A stretch of DNA of 36,455 bases from Cyanobacteria bacterium SZAS LIN-3 (GCA_018266215.1 JAFEAV010000064.1:1-36455), one strand, 5' to 3'. Shown: positions 1 through 7,448, counted from the stretch's first letter. The notes: generated by a model from the letters alone, not told the origin. Numbers and translations: made by a program.

Positions 1-111
1 CAGGTTGTAGACGCGGAAATTGCGGTCACTCAAGGACTTAAAAGTCTGCCTCAAGTTACCGCTTATCCGTCCGGGCAATGAAAACAGCAGTTCTAGCAGT
101 TGTTCGAGCAT
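1..111 (-). CDS. MFS transporter, N-terminal 37 residues only (runs off left edge)
   Basis: The leftward reading frame starts at an ATG at 111-109 and stays open to base 1, giving 37 residues. GGAG at 121-118, six bases before the ATG, is a good ribosome binding site and fixes the start. The visible end contains a run like SLSDRNFRVYNL. In the family, EntS/MFS_3-type major facilitator transporters begin with F-(K/R)-SL-x-x-RNFR-x-Y just before the first membrane helix, so this is most likely the start of such a drug or siderophore exporter. Only the cytoplasmic N-terminus is seen, so the substrate cannot be guessed and the family call is an inference from a short motif. Confidence 0.6.
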   Translation of the reverse strand, partial: MLEQLLELLFSLPGRISGNLRQTFKSLSDRNFRVYNL

Positions 112-408
112 AAATATCTCCAAAAAATCGCTCAAAGACGCGCTCTCACCCGATCCACCGCGACAGACCGTCGTTGGGGATTGCGTGAGCGTGGAGATTG
201 AGTTTTTGTTGTTACTTAGAGGTGACTGAGAGAGAGTTTTGGGGCGTGCGAAAGATAAGAGCCTTGACCCTACTGATTGCTTGATTCAAAAAACTATGGC
301 TTTCTAACTAGATTGCTTTTGAATAGCTTAAGAATATGGAGCCCTGCCCAGGGAGCGGGCGGGGCTTGCCAAGAGGCACTCATAGCGCAGCCACGCCAGC
401 ATCGGCAC
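112..408. other. Intergenic region with one GC-rich hairpin
   Basis: No convincing gene. This stretch lies between the start of the left-edge transporter gene and the end of the small membrane protein gene, both leftward, so it should hold the promoter of the former and the terminator of the latter. The short rightward frame at 20-229 is antisense to the transporter start and has Ser-rich, low-information content, so it is not called. Confidence 0.5.
341..365 (-). terminator. Hairpin downstream of small membrane protein gene
   Basis: GCCCTGCCC at 341-349 pairs with GGGCGGGGC at 357-365 (nine pairs, one G-U) around a seven-base loop. It sits 44 bases past the stop codon of the leftward gene at 409-849. 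There is no T-run after it on the leftward strand, so it is a terminator or a 3' end stabiliser of uncertain strength. Confidence 0.4.
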
Positions 409-849
409 TTATGACTGCATTGAGCGATAGCACATATACAAAACGAGCAAGCCCCGGAGGGTCCAACAGGCCGTGCGCAACCAGTTTGAAGCCAACAATT
501 GCCGGTAAGGCTCAAAATTAAAGCCGGCCGAGAGCGCACCGTGCAAATTATCGGCAATAAACAAAGTCGAGATCCAGATGACACCCAGAAGAGCAACGCC
601 AATAAGGGTTTCAGCCAAACCGACGGCCTTTGGCCTTGCCACCACCAAAAGTATCGCCGTCAACAGCTCCACCACCATAACTGGTGCCACAACCATGGTC
701 GTCAGGGCACAATGCTGACGCTCATATTCGACAAAACCTTCGACGCCAACCCTGTTGTAGAGCGGATAATGAACGATCTGCACAAACCAGATCAGACCCG
801 TCATGAACCAGGTTGATGCAACCTGCGTGATCAGCAAAAATATTGCCAC
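409..849 (-). CDS. Small integral membrane protein, four predicted helices
   Basis: The 146-residue product has hydrophobic segments at about residues 3-25, 50-71, 79-100 and 125-142, so it should be an inner-membrane protein with four helices and almost no soluble part. Between helices 1 and 2 is a run with YNRVG and F-x-x-YE-x-x-H, followed by T-x-x-V-x-P-x-M at the start of helix 2. I recall this arrangement from uncharacterised bacterial membrane proteins, some related to DUF1772, but no function is known to me. The gene stands alone: its upstream neighbour is divergent. Polar residues (Tyr, Glu, His) near the membrane face could bind a ligand or metal, which is inference. Confidence 0.7.
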   Translation of the reverse strand: MAIFLLITQVASTWFMTGLIWFVQIVHYPLYNRVGVEGFVEYERQHCALTTMVVAPVMVVELLTAILLVVARPKAVGLAETLIGVALLGVIWISTLFIADNLHGALSAGFNFEPYRQLLASNWLRTACWTLRGLLVLYMCYRSMQS

Positions 850-876
850 GGCGCCCCCTTGAAAAGCTCAAAACAC

Positions 877-905
877 TGGACAGCTTATTAATAGAGCACC
901 ATAAT
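877..905 (+). promoter_or_regulatory. Sigma-70-like promoter of the coiled-coil gene
   Basis: TGGACA at 877-882 and CATAAT at 900-905 are separated by 17 bases. This matches a -35/-10 pair with one mismatch each, and places transcription start near 911, about 20 bases before the ATG at 931. It lies in the gap between the divergent membrane protein gene and the coiled-coil gene. Confidence 0.5.
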
Positions 906-930
906 TGTGTGAACTGAAGAGGAACGCTTT

Positions 931-1524
931 ATGCAAAACGCCAGAGATTTATCAACCGAAGAAGAGTCCAAAAGATTGTTCGATATGACGCCGGCCCGCA
1001 ACGATGCAACGTACAACCGGCTGACGGCCGCGCTTTCCGATGATGCCACTCTTGGCGGTGGCGGCCAGGGCAGCGAAGCAGTCGAGCTGGTGCGGACAAG
1101 ATTGACGCCGGCCGAGCGTGAATCACTGACCCAAAAGAGCGTCGTAGCTATCCTGGACCAGCTTTCTTTCTCCAGCGAAAGATTGCAAAACGCCATGCAG
1201 CGGCTTGGATATCTGGAGTGCCAGGTCGAAGTTTTACAGGAAAACGTCCGCCAGATGCCGGAGTTACGTGCAAAAGCCTCGAAGGCCATTATTCTTGAGC
1301 GCGAAAACTCTGCTCTTACCGAAGTTCTGGAAGAGCGCAACCATGCGCTCCGTCGCCGCGAAAAACAAGTCGAAAGCAAAGACAGAGAAATTGAGTTGCT
1401 GACCAAGATTCTGGAAGCGCACAAAAAGCATCTCAATCAAGTGGAAGCGGATCTGGAAAATCTGGAAAGCAAACCCTGGGTGCGTTTCATGGCCTGGTTC
1501 ACGGGCTCCAAACTGAGCAAATAA
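931..1524 (+). CDS. Coiled-coil protein of unknown function
   Basis: The 197-residue protein starts at an ATG preceded by AGAGGA with a seven-base spacer. Residues 1-60 are polar with a Gly-rich turn (LGGGGQGSE). From about residue 65 to 185 the sequence is almost wholly charged and helical with heptad spacing of Leu (SSERLQNAMQRL, then LEVLQENVRQM, then LEERNHALRRREKQVE), which predicts a long coiled coil. The tail WVRFMAWFTGSKLSK is short, aromatic and basic, and might touch a membrane. There are no catalytic motifs, no signal peptide and no clear transmembrane helix. It is a single-gene unit with its own promoter and a perfect terminator hairpin. A structural or scaffolding role is likely; I do not recognise the family. 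Confidence 0.75.
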   Translation: MQNARDLSTEEESKRLFDMTPARNDATYNRLTAALSDDATLGGGGQGSEAVELVRTRLTPAERESLTQKSVVAILDQLSFSSERLQNAMQRLGYLECQVEVLQENVRQMPELRAKASKAIILERENSALTEVLEERNHALRRREKQVESKDREIELLTKILEAHKKHLNQVEADLENLESKPWVRFMAWFTGSKLSK

Positions 1525-1549
1525 ACATTAAGCAACACAACTGCAAGAA

Positions 1550-1580
1550 GGGCGGGTAGCAACTACCCGCCCTAACTTTT
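1550..1580 (+). terminator. Rho-independent terminator of coiled-coil gene
   Basis: GGGCGGGTAG at 1550-1559 pairs perfectly with CTACCCGCCC at 1563-1572 around a CAA loop, then TAACTTTT follows. It begins 25 bases after the stop codon. Confidence 0.85.
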
Positions 1581-1848
1581 GCTAATGCCCGGGTGAAACA
1601 GCGCTTACCTGGCCCGGGTTGCGAGCTTGTGCGAACCTGTTTTCGGGACCTGCCACTCAGGAAGAACGAGCATCTCGACACTTTCTGTGACTTTTTAGTG
1701 TCACGGGAAAGGGACAGTAGCAGCAATATATTTCTACATCTGTCTGAGCTTCTGTCTTGATAACTCGTTTTGATCTTTCCTAAAGTAAGTCTTACAGCTA
1801 ATAAAACCAATAAAAAACTCTTTTCTCTCTATATAAGCCAACCGCACC
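1581..1848. other. Upstream region of the amidotransferase-CDF operon
   Basis: No gene is visible. The stretch contains two CCCGGG palindromes (near 1588 and 1613) and an AT-rich segment from about 1725 to 1840 that should hold the operon promoter. TATAAG at 1832-1837 is the best -10 candidate, but I see no good -35 at the usual spacing. Confidence 0.4.
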
Positions 1849-1908
1849 AGCCGAAAAGCTCCATTACTCACAAGTCGTGAGGGGGAAGCAGTTCGGCTTG
1901 TCTTTTTT
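1849..1908 (+). promoter_or_regulatory. Leader terminator / attenuator hairpin before the operon
   Basis: AGCCGAA (1849-1855) pairs with TTCGGCT (1892-1898). Inside, GCTCC (1858-1862) pairs with GG(A)AGC (1884-1889), and CTCAC (1867-1871) pairs with GTGAG (1877-1881). Together they form one long hairpin with small internal loops, and TCTTTTTT follows at 1901-1908. The first gene starts 33 bases later. A full intrinsic terminator placed after the likely promoter and before the first gene is typical of attenuation by a riboswitch or protein, though it could also just end an upstream transcript. No known aptamer class is recognisable. Confidence 0.65.
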
Positions 1909-1940
1909 CGAGAGAGAAGCAGGCAAAGGAGACTTAGTTT

Positions 1941-2648
1941 ATGAAACCAAGAATCGGTATTAACCTCGATGTAGACCAGACCAAAACCACGGTCTACAAA
2001 GTAAATCGCGCCTACGTGGCGGCTATTCTCCTCGCCGGCGGCACACCGGTGATCATCCCACCGTGCAGCAACGCACAGATGAAGGCCTACGTCAGAGACC
2101 TGGACGGCTTGCTGCTGATTGGCGGCCGCGACTACGCCCCCGAGCGCTACGGCAAGGAGACTCTTCCCAGCGTCACACCACTGCATCCGGAAAGGGAGGA
2201 GTTCGACTTCCGCCTGGGCAAGTATGTGCTGGAGAACACCGACCTGCCCGTGCTCGGCATCTGCGGCGGTATGCAATGGCTCAATATCTTCTACGGCGGC
2301 ACACTCCACGTCGATATCGAAACCAGCTTCCCCGGCCTCGGCCTGAGCCACCGTACTGTCCAGCACATCCCGGCTGCCGATCATCCGGTAAGTGTGGTCA
2401 GTCGTTCGCGGTTGATGAAAATCTTCCGCCGCAAAGTCATACCGTCCGTCATCAGCTCACACCATCAAGCCATCGACTTGCTGGGCCGCGACCTGCTTGT
2501 CGACGGTATCGCCCCTGATGGCATCATCGAAGCCATCAGTCACCGCACCCGCTACTTCACCGTCGGCGTGCAGTGGCATCCTGAGCAGGGATACGAAGCC
2601 AACAAACGCCTGTTCAGGGCTTTCATCAAGGCGGCAATAGATCGTTAA
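1941..2648 (+). CDS. Class I glutamine amidotransferase, peptidase C26 (gamma-glutamyl-GABA hydrolase) family
   Basis: The 235-residue length is near the usual 240-260 of PuuD-type enzymes, which cut gamma-glutamyl amide bonds in the cytoplasm. The catalytic nucleophile is Cys108 in GICGGMQ; His213 and Glu215 in QWHPE complete the triad. The early GGRDYAPERYG matches the family's GG-x-D-x-x-P-x-x-Y signature, and SSHHQAID at about 172-179 matches the conserved SxHHQ segment. AAAGGAG nine bases before the ATG fixes the start. It is first in a four-gene operon; the next gene starts 11 bases after its stop. No puu pathway gene is nearby, so its substrate is unlikely to be the putrescine intermediate; a gamma-glutamylated amine or peptide is possible. 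Confidence 0.88.
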   Translation: MKPRIGINLDVDQTKTTVYKVNRAYVAAILLAGGTPVIIPPCSNAQMKAYVRDLDGLLLIGGRDYAPERYGKETLPSVTPLHPEREEFDFRLGKYVLENTDLPVLGICGGMQWLNIFYGGTLHVDIETSFPGLGLSHRTVQHIPAADHPVSVVSRSRLMKIFRRKVIPSVISSHHQAIDLLGRDLLVDGIAPDGIIEAISHRTRYFTVGVQWHPEQGYEANKRLFRAFIKAAIDR

Positions 2649-2659
2649 GGAGTTTCCGC

Positions 2660-3367
2660 ATGCATTCAAGCGACCGCTTCATCAACGCCATCAAGAGCGG
2701 TCAACGCAAACCCACGGCCCACACGGCCCGGGGCTGCTACGGCCGCATTGTTCGCACGCTTTTTGACAAACCTCGGACTCTGGCTGAAGAGCCCGACCGC
2801 CGGGTTGTGATGCTCATGGGCCCCAGCGCGCTGCGCACCATCGTCGGCCACAGTGCCTACGAAATGCTCGTGCAAATCGGCCATACCCGCGAGTACATCG
2901 CGGTCAAACTGGCTCAGGGCTACAAGTATCACCTGGTCGTCTTCCACCGCCCGGACAGCGAGATGCGTCTGGCCACCTGGAAAAACACCCTCGACCTGGT
3001 GGGGACGCTCTATCCGCAACTGGCGCACCTGCTCAAGGCCGCGCGCAGAGAGCTCAAGACGACCAGCTTTGCCGAGTTTGAAGCCCAGGCTGGTTTCAGC
3101 CTGGCGGAAGTGGACCACAACGGTCCCGGCGATGAGCGCTACATGACGGCCGAACGTCTCCTGGCGAGCGACGGATCAGCCCTCAGCGTCAGACGCTTCC
3201 TCTACCACGTCACTCGATTGACCGAGCTGTACACCGGCGACGGTTACACCTGCACCCACGACGGCAAGCGCGGTGTGAGGGAATACATCATGGCCAATCG
3301 AGCCATCAGCGACCTCCAGGAGAGCCGCACGCTGGAACTGGAAGTAACACTGCCCACTGGGCCCTGA
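2660..3367 (+). CDS. Unknown protein in amidotransferase-CDF operon
   Basis: The 235-residue product has a strong ribosome binding site (AGGAG, seven bases before ATG). It has no signal peptide, membrane helix, P-loop or cysteine cluster. The middle (about 55-100) reads as alternating strand and helix, with VVMLMGPSALRTIVGHSAYEM and then a basic YKYHLVVFHR segment. The C-terminal half is helical, and a YTGDGYTCTHDGKRG stretch near residue 200 looks like a loop. I do not recognise a family. Its tight placement between an amidotransferase and a stress-type protein implies a shared pathway and co-expression. The codon pattern is the same as its neighbours, so it is not a recent import by that measure. 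Confidence 0.75.
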   Translation: MHSSDRFINAIKSGQRKPTAHTARGCYGRIVRTLFDKPRTLAEEPDRRVVMLMGPSALRTIVGHSAYEMLVQIGHTREYIAVKLAQGYKYHLVVFHRPDSEMRLATWKNTLDLVGTLYPQLAHLLKAARRELKTTSFAEFEAQAGFSLAEVDHNGPGDERYMTAERLLASDGSALSVRRFLYHVTRLTELYTGDGYTCTHDGKRGVREYIMANRAISDLQESRTLELEVTLPTGP

Positions 3368-3390
3368 AGACTTTTTCAAAGGCAAAAACC

Positions 3391-4173
3391 ATGGAAAAAA
3401 TCACCTGTGTATTTCGCCGGTCGACCGAAGGTCGGCTTGCGCTGCTGTTTGCCGCCGATCTGATCCGACTCTGTCAGGAGGCCGACGGCGTCAACAATGT
3501 CTTGCATATTTACCTGGAAACAGGTGAGGCGGACGCCGCACAGATCGCCTCAGAGAGCAGACCGGTAGCCAACCTGCTGGCCGAGCAAAACGCTCATGTG
3601 CTGGCGGAGGTGGCGGCTATCACCGGCCTCGCCCCGGAGTTCATCGCTCTGGCCGGCACGGATACCAGCGGTATCATTGTCGACCACACCATGGCCTTCG
3701 AACGCGCCGACCTGGACGTACTCTCGCCCAGCCGCGAGCAGTCGCTCCTGGCTCGCGGCAAAGGCCCGCTGCTGGTCCCCTTTGGCGACAGCCTGTCGGC
3801 ACTGCCGGCAGCAAACATCGCCATCGCCCTGGGCAAAAAACTGACACTGCCGGTGGTGTTTTACCATACCACCTGGCGCGACGAATCGGTCGCTTCGCCG
3901 AAGGCCGAAGACCACATGTGCGCGGAGGCACGCGAAGTCGCCGCAGTGCTCAAGAGCCGTGCCACCACCATCGGTGTGGAGTTCAGCTTCGCCGTGGAGA
4001 CTGCCGACGACGTAGCCGAAGGCATCTTACAGTGCGCCTTGCGACAGGGCGCACGTCTGATCATCATGCCTCGCAGTGCCAAAACAACCATCGGCTGCTA
4101 CGTCAATCAGGCGCTGGCCAAAACGCCGGTGCCTCTTCTGGCAGTCGCGGCCAAACCGGGGAGGCAGCAATGA
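3391..4173 (+). CDS. Tandem UspA-like (universal stress) domain protein
   Basis: The 260-residue protein is about twice the length of one Usp domain and shows two similar halves, about residues 1-125 and 130-257. The second half has the family's opening pattern (LPVVFYHTTWR, a strand ending in a polar loop) and the closing strand-helix-strand unit RLIIMPRSAKTTIGC then LAKTPVPLLAVAAK. The usual nucleotide-binding G-x2-G-x9-G-S/T motif is not intact: MPRSAKTTIG stands in its place, so ATP binding is doubtful. AAAGG eight bases before the ATG supports the start. The stop codon overlaps the start of the cation transporter (ATGA), implying translational coupling and possibly a cytoplasmic partner or regulator of the transporter. 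Confidence 0.75.
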   Translation: MEKITCVFRRSTEGRLALLFAADLIRLCQEADGVNNVLHIYLETGEADAAQIASESRPVANLLAEQNAHVLAEVAAITGLAPEFIALAGTDTSGIIVDHTMAFERADLDVLSPSREQSLLARGKGPLLVPFGDSLSALPAANIAIALGKKLTLPVVFYHTTWRDESVASPKAEDHMCAEAREVAAVLKSRATTIGVEFSFAVETADDVAEGILQCALRQGARLIIMPRSAKTTIGCYVNQALAKTPVPLLAVAAKPGRQQ

Positions 4174-5423
4174 AAGCTTTTTTCAACCATCTGAAAACGC
4201 TGGCAGTCAGCCCCTTTGCCGTCATGTGGATGGTGGTCGGCATGTACGCCGTCAAAGCCGTGCTCAAAATCGGCGTCGGCCAGCACATCCACTCGCCCAT
4301 GATCGCCGGCGACGGCTTCCACAACATGGCCGACATACTGGAAGCACTGGCCGTGCTTCTGGTCATCTGGATCTCCAAACGACCCAGCAGCGACGACTAT
4401 CCCTTCGGCAAAAAGAACGTTGAGTTCTTCACCTCGCTGGCCATCGGCACGGTGCTGCTGGTGATGAGCTTCAACTTCGCCCTGCAATCGCTGTCGGGCT
4501 TGCTGGCGCTCTTCCCGCAGGCCGATCAGGCGGTGCGCAGCATCATCCCCCTGCCCGAGCACCATCCCCTGCTCATGGATCCCGGCACCTTCAAGTACGT
4601 GGTGGCGCTCGCCCTGGGCAGCGTCATCGCCTCCTTGCTGGTCAGCCGGCATCAGAAGCGGGTGGGTAAAGCATCCGGCCACGCCAGCATGGTTGCCGAC
4701 GGCGAGGAGACCGCCAGCGACGGCATCATCGAATTGATCACCCTGCTTGGTGTGCTGGGAGAATACTTCTTCCCCGCACCCTGGCTGGAATATCCGCTCG
4801 GTCTGCTGGTCGCCGGCGTCATTGCCCATACCGGTTGGGAGCTCTTCATGGGCGGTTTCCGGGTGCTGCTTCAGCATTCGATTGGAGCCGAACACGAAGC
4901 TGAGATTCGCAAGTGCTGCCTGTCGCAAGCGGGAGTGTTGAGCGTCGACACGGTTAAGACATTTCAGATTGGCTCCACAGCCGTCTGCATGCTGACCGTG
5001 GTCACCGAACACAACACCTCCACCATCGCCCAGATGAAGTACGGCCTGGAGCACGCCCTCAAAGGCTACATCCTGGCCGCCGGATTCAAGGACTGCGAAC
5101 TGCACTTCAAGTTTCAGAAACCGGAGCCCAACCGGCATCGCGTGGCCTTTGCCGTGGTCAACCAGGACAACCACCTGGTGGTTGCCTCGACGGTTGAACA
5201 GGCCAGTCACGTGATCATCTGCGACGTCGAGCACGGTGACATCGTGCGCAGCAAGCAAGAGCCCAAGCCCGCCGCCGCCGAACTTTCACAGTTCCTCAAG
5301 CGCAAGCGGGTGACCTGCTTCTATCTCTTCCATCCTCAACCGGATGCGGTCGAAGGCATAACAGTGGCCACTGCTCCCAGTTTCCAGGCTCATCTGGTGG
5401 GACTCAACCCCCGCTCGCGCTGA
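4170..5423 (+). CDS. Cation diffusion facilitator transporter with extra C-terminal NifX-like domain
   Basis: The start is the ATG at 4170 overlapping the previous stop; the longer open frame upstream is only a shadow. The 417-residue inner-membrane protein has about six helices within residues 12-240. Helix 2 carries H51-N-M-A-D55, the expected metal pair. Helix 5 carries ADGEETASD (176-184), where CDF proteins such as YiiP have ADMLHYQSD, so Glu180 replaces the usual His and D184 is kept. Residues about 240-315 form the usual cytoplasmic domain. Residues about 320-410 (AFAVVNQDNHLVVASTVEQ, then IICDVEHGDIVRS) resemble the dinitrogenase FeMo-cofactor (NifX/NifB C-terminal) fold. It should export a divalent metal, perhaps Fe or Mn rather than Zn; specificity is inferred from the altered site. 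Confidence 0.87.
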   Translation: MKAFFNHLKTLAVSPFAVMWMVVGMYAVKAVLKIGVGQHIHSPMIAGDGFHNMADILEALAVLLVIWISKRPSSDDYPFGKKNVEFFTSLAIGTVLLVMSFNFALQSLSGLLALFPQADQAVRSIIPLPEHHPLLMDPGTFKYVVALALGSVIASLLVSRHQKRVGKASGHASMVADGEETASDGIIELITLLGVLGEYFFPAPWLEYPLGLLVAGVIAHTGWELFMGGFRVLLQHSIGAEHEAEIRKCCLSQAGVLSVDTVKTFQIGSTAVCMLTVVTEHNTSTIAQMKYGLEHALKGYILAAGFKDCELHFKFQKPEPNRHRVAFAVVNQDNHLVVASTVEQASHVIICDVEHGDIVRSKQEPKPAAAELSQFLKRKRVTCFYLFHPQPDAVEGITVATAPSFQAHLVGLNPRSR

Positions 5424-5443
5424 GCCAGGACCCCATAAACCAT

Positions 5444-5487
5444 GTGCCTCCGGGGCCGATTCTGCCTGGCAGACGGCCCCGGAGCAC
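5444..5487 (+). terminator. Large terminator hairpin after the operon
   Basis: GTGC (5444-5447) and TCCGGGGCCG (5449-5458) pair with CGGCCCCGGA (5474-5483) and GCAC (5484-5487), with one bulged C. An inner TCTGC/GCAGA stem fills the loop. It begins 20 bases past the transporter stop. Little T follows, so it may work together with the next hairpin. Confidence 0.75.
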
Positions 5488-5493
5488 CTATTT

Positions 5494-5525
5494 GATAAGG
5501 GCGGACCATTCCGCGCCTTATCTTT
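5494..5525 (+). terminator. Second terminator hairpin after the operon
   Basis: GATAAGG (5494-5500) pairs with CCTTATC (5516-5522), and an inner CGGA/TCCG stem has a CCAT loop. TTTAGCTT follows on the rightward strand. It is in tandem with the hairpin just upstream. Confidence 0.65.
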
Positions 5526-5582
5526 AGCTTCATATATACGATATGCAATAGTATTGCAACAGAAAAAGAAATCATCCGCAAA

Positions 5583-5615
5583 GCGGCAGAGACACCTGGT
5601 TAGAGGTGTCTCCGC
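5583..5615 (-). terminator. Terminator of D-lyxose isomerase gene
   Basis: GAGACACCT (5589-5597) pairs perfectly with AGGTGTCTC (5604-5612) around a six-base loop, and flanking GCG/CGC can extend the stem past a three-base bulge. On the leftward strand TTTCTTTTTCT follows about 15 bases later. It lies 43 bases after the leftward stop. Confidence 0.7.
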
Positions 5616-5657
5616 AGCTTGCGAATGTTTCTTTAGAGCTTCAGCCCCTGCTTGCGA

Positions 5658-6377
5658 CTAGCGAGCGGCAACGGCGTGCTCGTCGAGCAGCTGGTAGCGC
5701 GGCGCTTCGTCCTCGATCACCGGCTTGGAAGTGGGCGTCATGAAGGGGAAGATGTTGTCGCTGCGGTCGTTGTTGGCCGTCGACGTCTCCAGCATGATGG
5801 AATCGCCGCCGTCGGCTGCCACGCTGATGATGTGCGACAGGTTGCCCGGGAGCGTGATCGTTTCACCGGCGCTGACGACGATCGAGCCACCCGCCTTGAG
5901 GTGATGCCAGATGCCGTCCACCTGCACGTCCACGTCGGCGCTGGAGAGAGCCTTGTCGCCATCACCCCAGGCCAGCTCAAACTTGACTGGCGCACCGGCG
6001 ACGACGGTCACTTCCTTGCGCTCTTTCTGGCGGTGGAAGTGGTGCGGCTCGGTCTGACCGGCCTGCACGAAGAGGAACTTGCGCGAGAAGGCGGTGACCG
6101 GGTACTGGCGGGTACCGACCTGCTGAGGCTTGGTCAGAGGCGCGCCGAATTCGTCGACGAGCGGCGAGCAGAGCGCCAGGATGACGAGCCCACAGTGCGG
6201 GAAGTCACCGACGCCGAAGTCCACGACCTTCCAACCCAGCTTCTGATGGCGGATGCCGTCGGTGCTGGCGTCGAACTGTGCCGGTGCCCAGTCAGCCCAC
6301 TTGGGAAGAGCGACATGATGCTCCCGGGCGTTGTTGATCGCGCGAGCGATGGCAGCGTTGATTTCAGAACGTTTCAT
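5658..6377 (-). CDS. D-lyxose isomerase (cupin-fold D-lyxose ketol-isomerase)
   Basis: The product begins MKRSEINAAIARA, the family's N-terminal signature. AAAGGA eight bases upstream favours this ATG over one two codons earlier. It has 239 residues, at the long end for the family. The cupin metal site is visible as H113-F-H115 in EPHHFHRQKE, with Glu122 downstream, and the fourth ligand is probably His182 in GNLSHIISV. The enzyme interconverts D-lyxose with D-xylulose and often D-mannose with D-fructose in the cytoplasm, using Mn or a similar metal. No sugar transporter or kinase gene is adjacent; it is a single-gene unit with its own terminator. The downstream AATACTA-N5-TATCGT element is described under findings. 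Confidence 0.88.
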   Translation of the reverse strand: MKRSEINAAIARAINNAREHHVALPKWADWAPAQFDASTDGIRHQKLGWKVVDFGVGDFPHCGLVILALCSPLVDEFGAPLTKPQQVGTRQYPVTAFSRKFLFVQAGQTEPHHFHRQKERKEVTVVAGAPVKFELAWGDGDKALSSADVDVQVDGIWHHLKAGGSIVVSAGETITLPGNLSHIISVAADGGDSIMLETSTANNDRSDNIFPFMTPTSKPVIEDEAPRYQLLDEHAVAAR

Positions 6378-6477
6378 ATACATGTCCTTTCGTTGGTTGC
6401 TTAGATTTTACGCCTAAAAGACATATCGAGAGATTCTGTCACAGCCGAGGCTGCAACATTTTACTCGCGACGACGGC

Positions 6478-6750
6478 TCACCGCCCGCTTGAGGACCGAG
6501 GAGAGGTCTCCTCTTCCATGCGGACGATGAGCTGGTAAGCCTCCGCGCGCGAGCTGCCGCAGGTGTCAAGGTTGGGCTTGAAACTGCCGCAGATGGCGGG
6601 ACGCTCGGGCGAGCCGAAAAGTGAGCAAAGGTTGCGCTCATTGAGGTGGATACAACGAACACCGGCGGGCTTACCGTTGGGCAAACCGGGAAGCGGCGAC
6701 GAAATGGAGATTGCAATGCAGCAAGCCCCGCAATCGCGTCGACAATCCAT
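6478..6750 (-). CDS. YkgJ-type CxxCC cysteine-cluster protein
   Basis: The 90-residue protein starts MDCRRDCGACCIA and carries a second set of cysteines in VRCIHLNERNLCSLF and AICGSF, then one in DTCGSS. This eight-cysteine layout (C-x3-C-x2-CC, then C-x8-C, then C) is the YkgJ/UPF0153 zinc- or iron-sulfur-cluster family. Its members are small cytoplasmic proteins of unknown exact function, some linked to methylation or oxidoreductase systems. AGGA upstream with a ten-base spacer supports the ATG. It lies 71 bases downstream of the NaMN adenylyltransferase gene in the same direction, so the two may share a transcript. Confidence 0.82.
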   Translation of the reverse strand: MDCRRDCGACCIAISISSPLPGLPNGKPAGVRCIHLNERNLCSLFGSPERPAICGSFKPNLDTCGSSRAEAYQLIVRMEEETSPRSSSGR

Positions 6751-6821
6751 TCTTTGATTTCCTTTTCGTAGTTCAGAAGGGTAGACGGGTCGGAGGCCTG
6801 GGCCAGGACCTGTCCCAGCGC

Positions 6822-7448
6822 TCAGCGATAGACGATGCCGCGCGTTTTGACCTTTTCGGCCACCAGCGCGGGCACCATCGAATCGATGGGCAGACCTTGC
6901 TTCAGTGCCTCGCGAACGACACCGCTCGAAAGCTCCGAAACAGGCTGCTCCAGGATGTGCACATTGGTCAGATTCAGCTCACGGGCCCATGCACGAGCCT
7001 GCTCGGCGCTGTAACCAAAACGCGGCACAACTACAAGCTGCACCATCGAAAGGAAAGCCTGCGCTTCCTCCCAGAGGGTGACATTGCTCGGATTGGCCGG
7101 GTTGAGGTACTCAGCCGAGAGAATGAAACTGATTTTGACCTCCGCGCCGACCTGGGCCGAAAGCATGGCTTTGAGTTCCGCCACGGTGCGATAGGTGTAC
7201 GAGACGCCGGGCAGATCCAGCTCGATGCGGCTGGCTTCCAGACCGGGCAATCCCGCAACAGCAGACTCGACCAGCTCGTGGCGAATCTCACTGGCGGTGA
7301 CACCTGTTTGCAGCTTGTGGGGCGGCTCTCCAGCCGTGACAAAAAGAACTTTGTCGAGACCAACGACGTTGGCGACGACCTGTGCGACTTCCAGATGACC
7401 ATTGTGGACAATGTCAAATGTGCCGCCGAGTATACCTACGTGTTTCAT
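6822..7448 (-). CDS. nadD: Nicotinate-nucleotide adenylyltransferase family protein
   Basis: The product starts MKHVGILGGTFDIVHNGHL, the nucleotidyltransferase GxFxxxHxGH motif with His15 and His18 that bind and activate ATP. AGGGGAA upstream fits this ATG better than an earlier in-frame start. The family's second motif (I-S-S-T-x-I-R) appears near the end as ELSSGVVREAL, with Ser-Gly in place of Ser-Thr. The 208-residue length matches NadD. The enzyme joins nicotinate mononucleotide and ATP to form deamido-NAD in the cytoplasm, the common step of NAD synthesis. It is not beside the usual partners (rsfS, proA, obg), so a second, specialised copy cannot be ruled out. Confidence 0.85.
   Translation of the reverse strand: MKHVGILGGTFDIVHNGHLEVAQVVANVVGLDKVLFVTAGEPPHKLQTGVTASEIRHELVESAVAGLPGLEASRIELDLPGVSYTYRTVAELKAMLSAQVGAEVKISFILSAEYLNPANPSNVTLWEEAQAFLSMVQLVVVPRFGYSAEQARAWARELNLTNVHILEQPVSELSSGVVREALKQGLPIDSMVPALVAEKVKTRGIVYR

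Noticed and set aside
4107..5258. Leftward frame of 383 codons opposite the cation transporter
   Set aside because: It is Gly/His/Gln/Asp-rich without fold or start signal; the rightward product is an unmistakable CDF transporter.
5652..6404. Rightward frame of 250 codons opposite D-lyxose isomerase
   Set aside because: The leftward product matches the isomerase family from its first residues; the rightward one is an antisense shadow.
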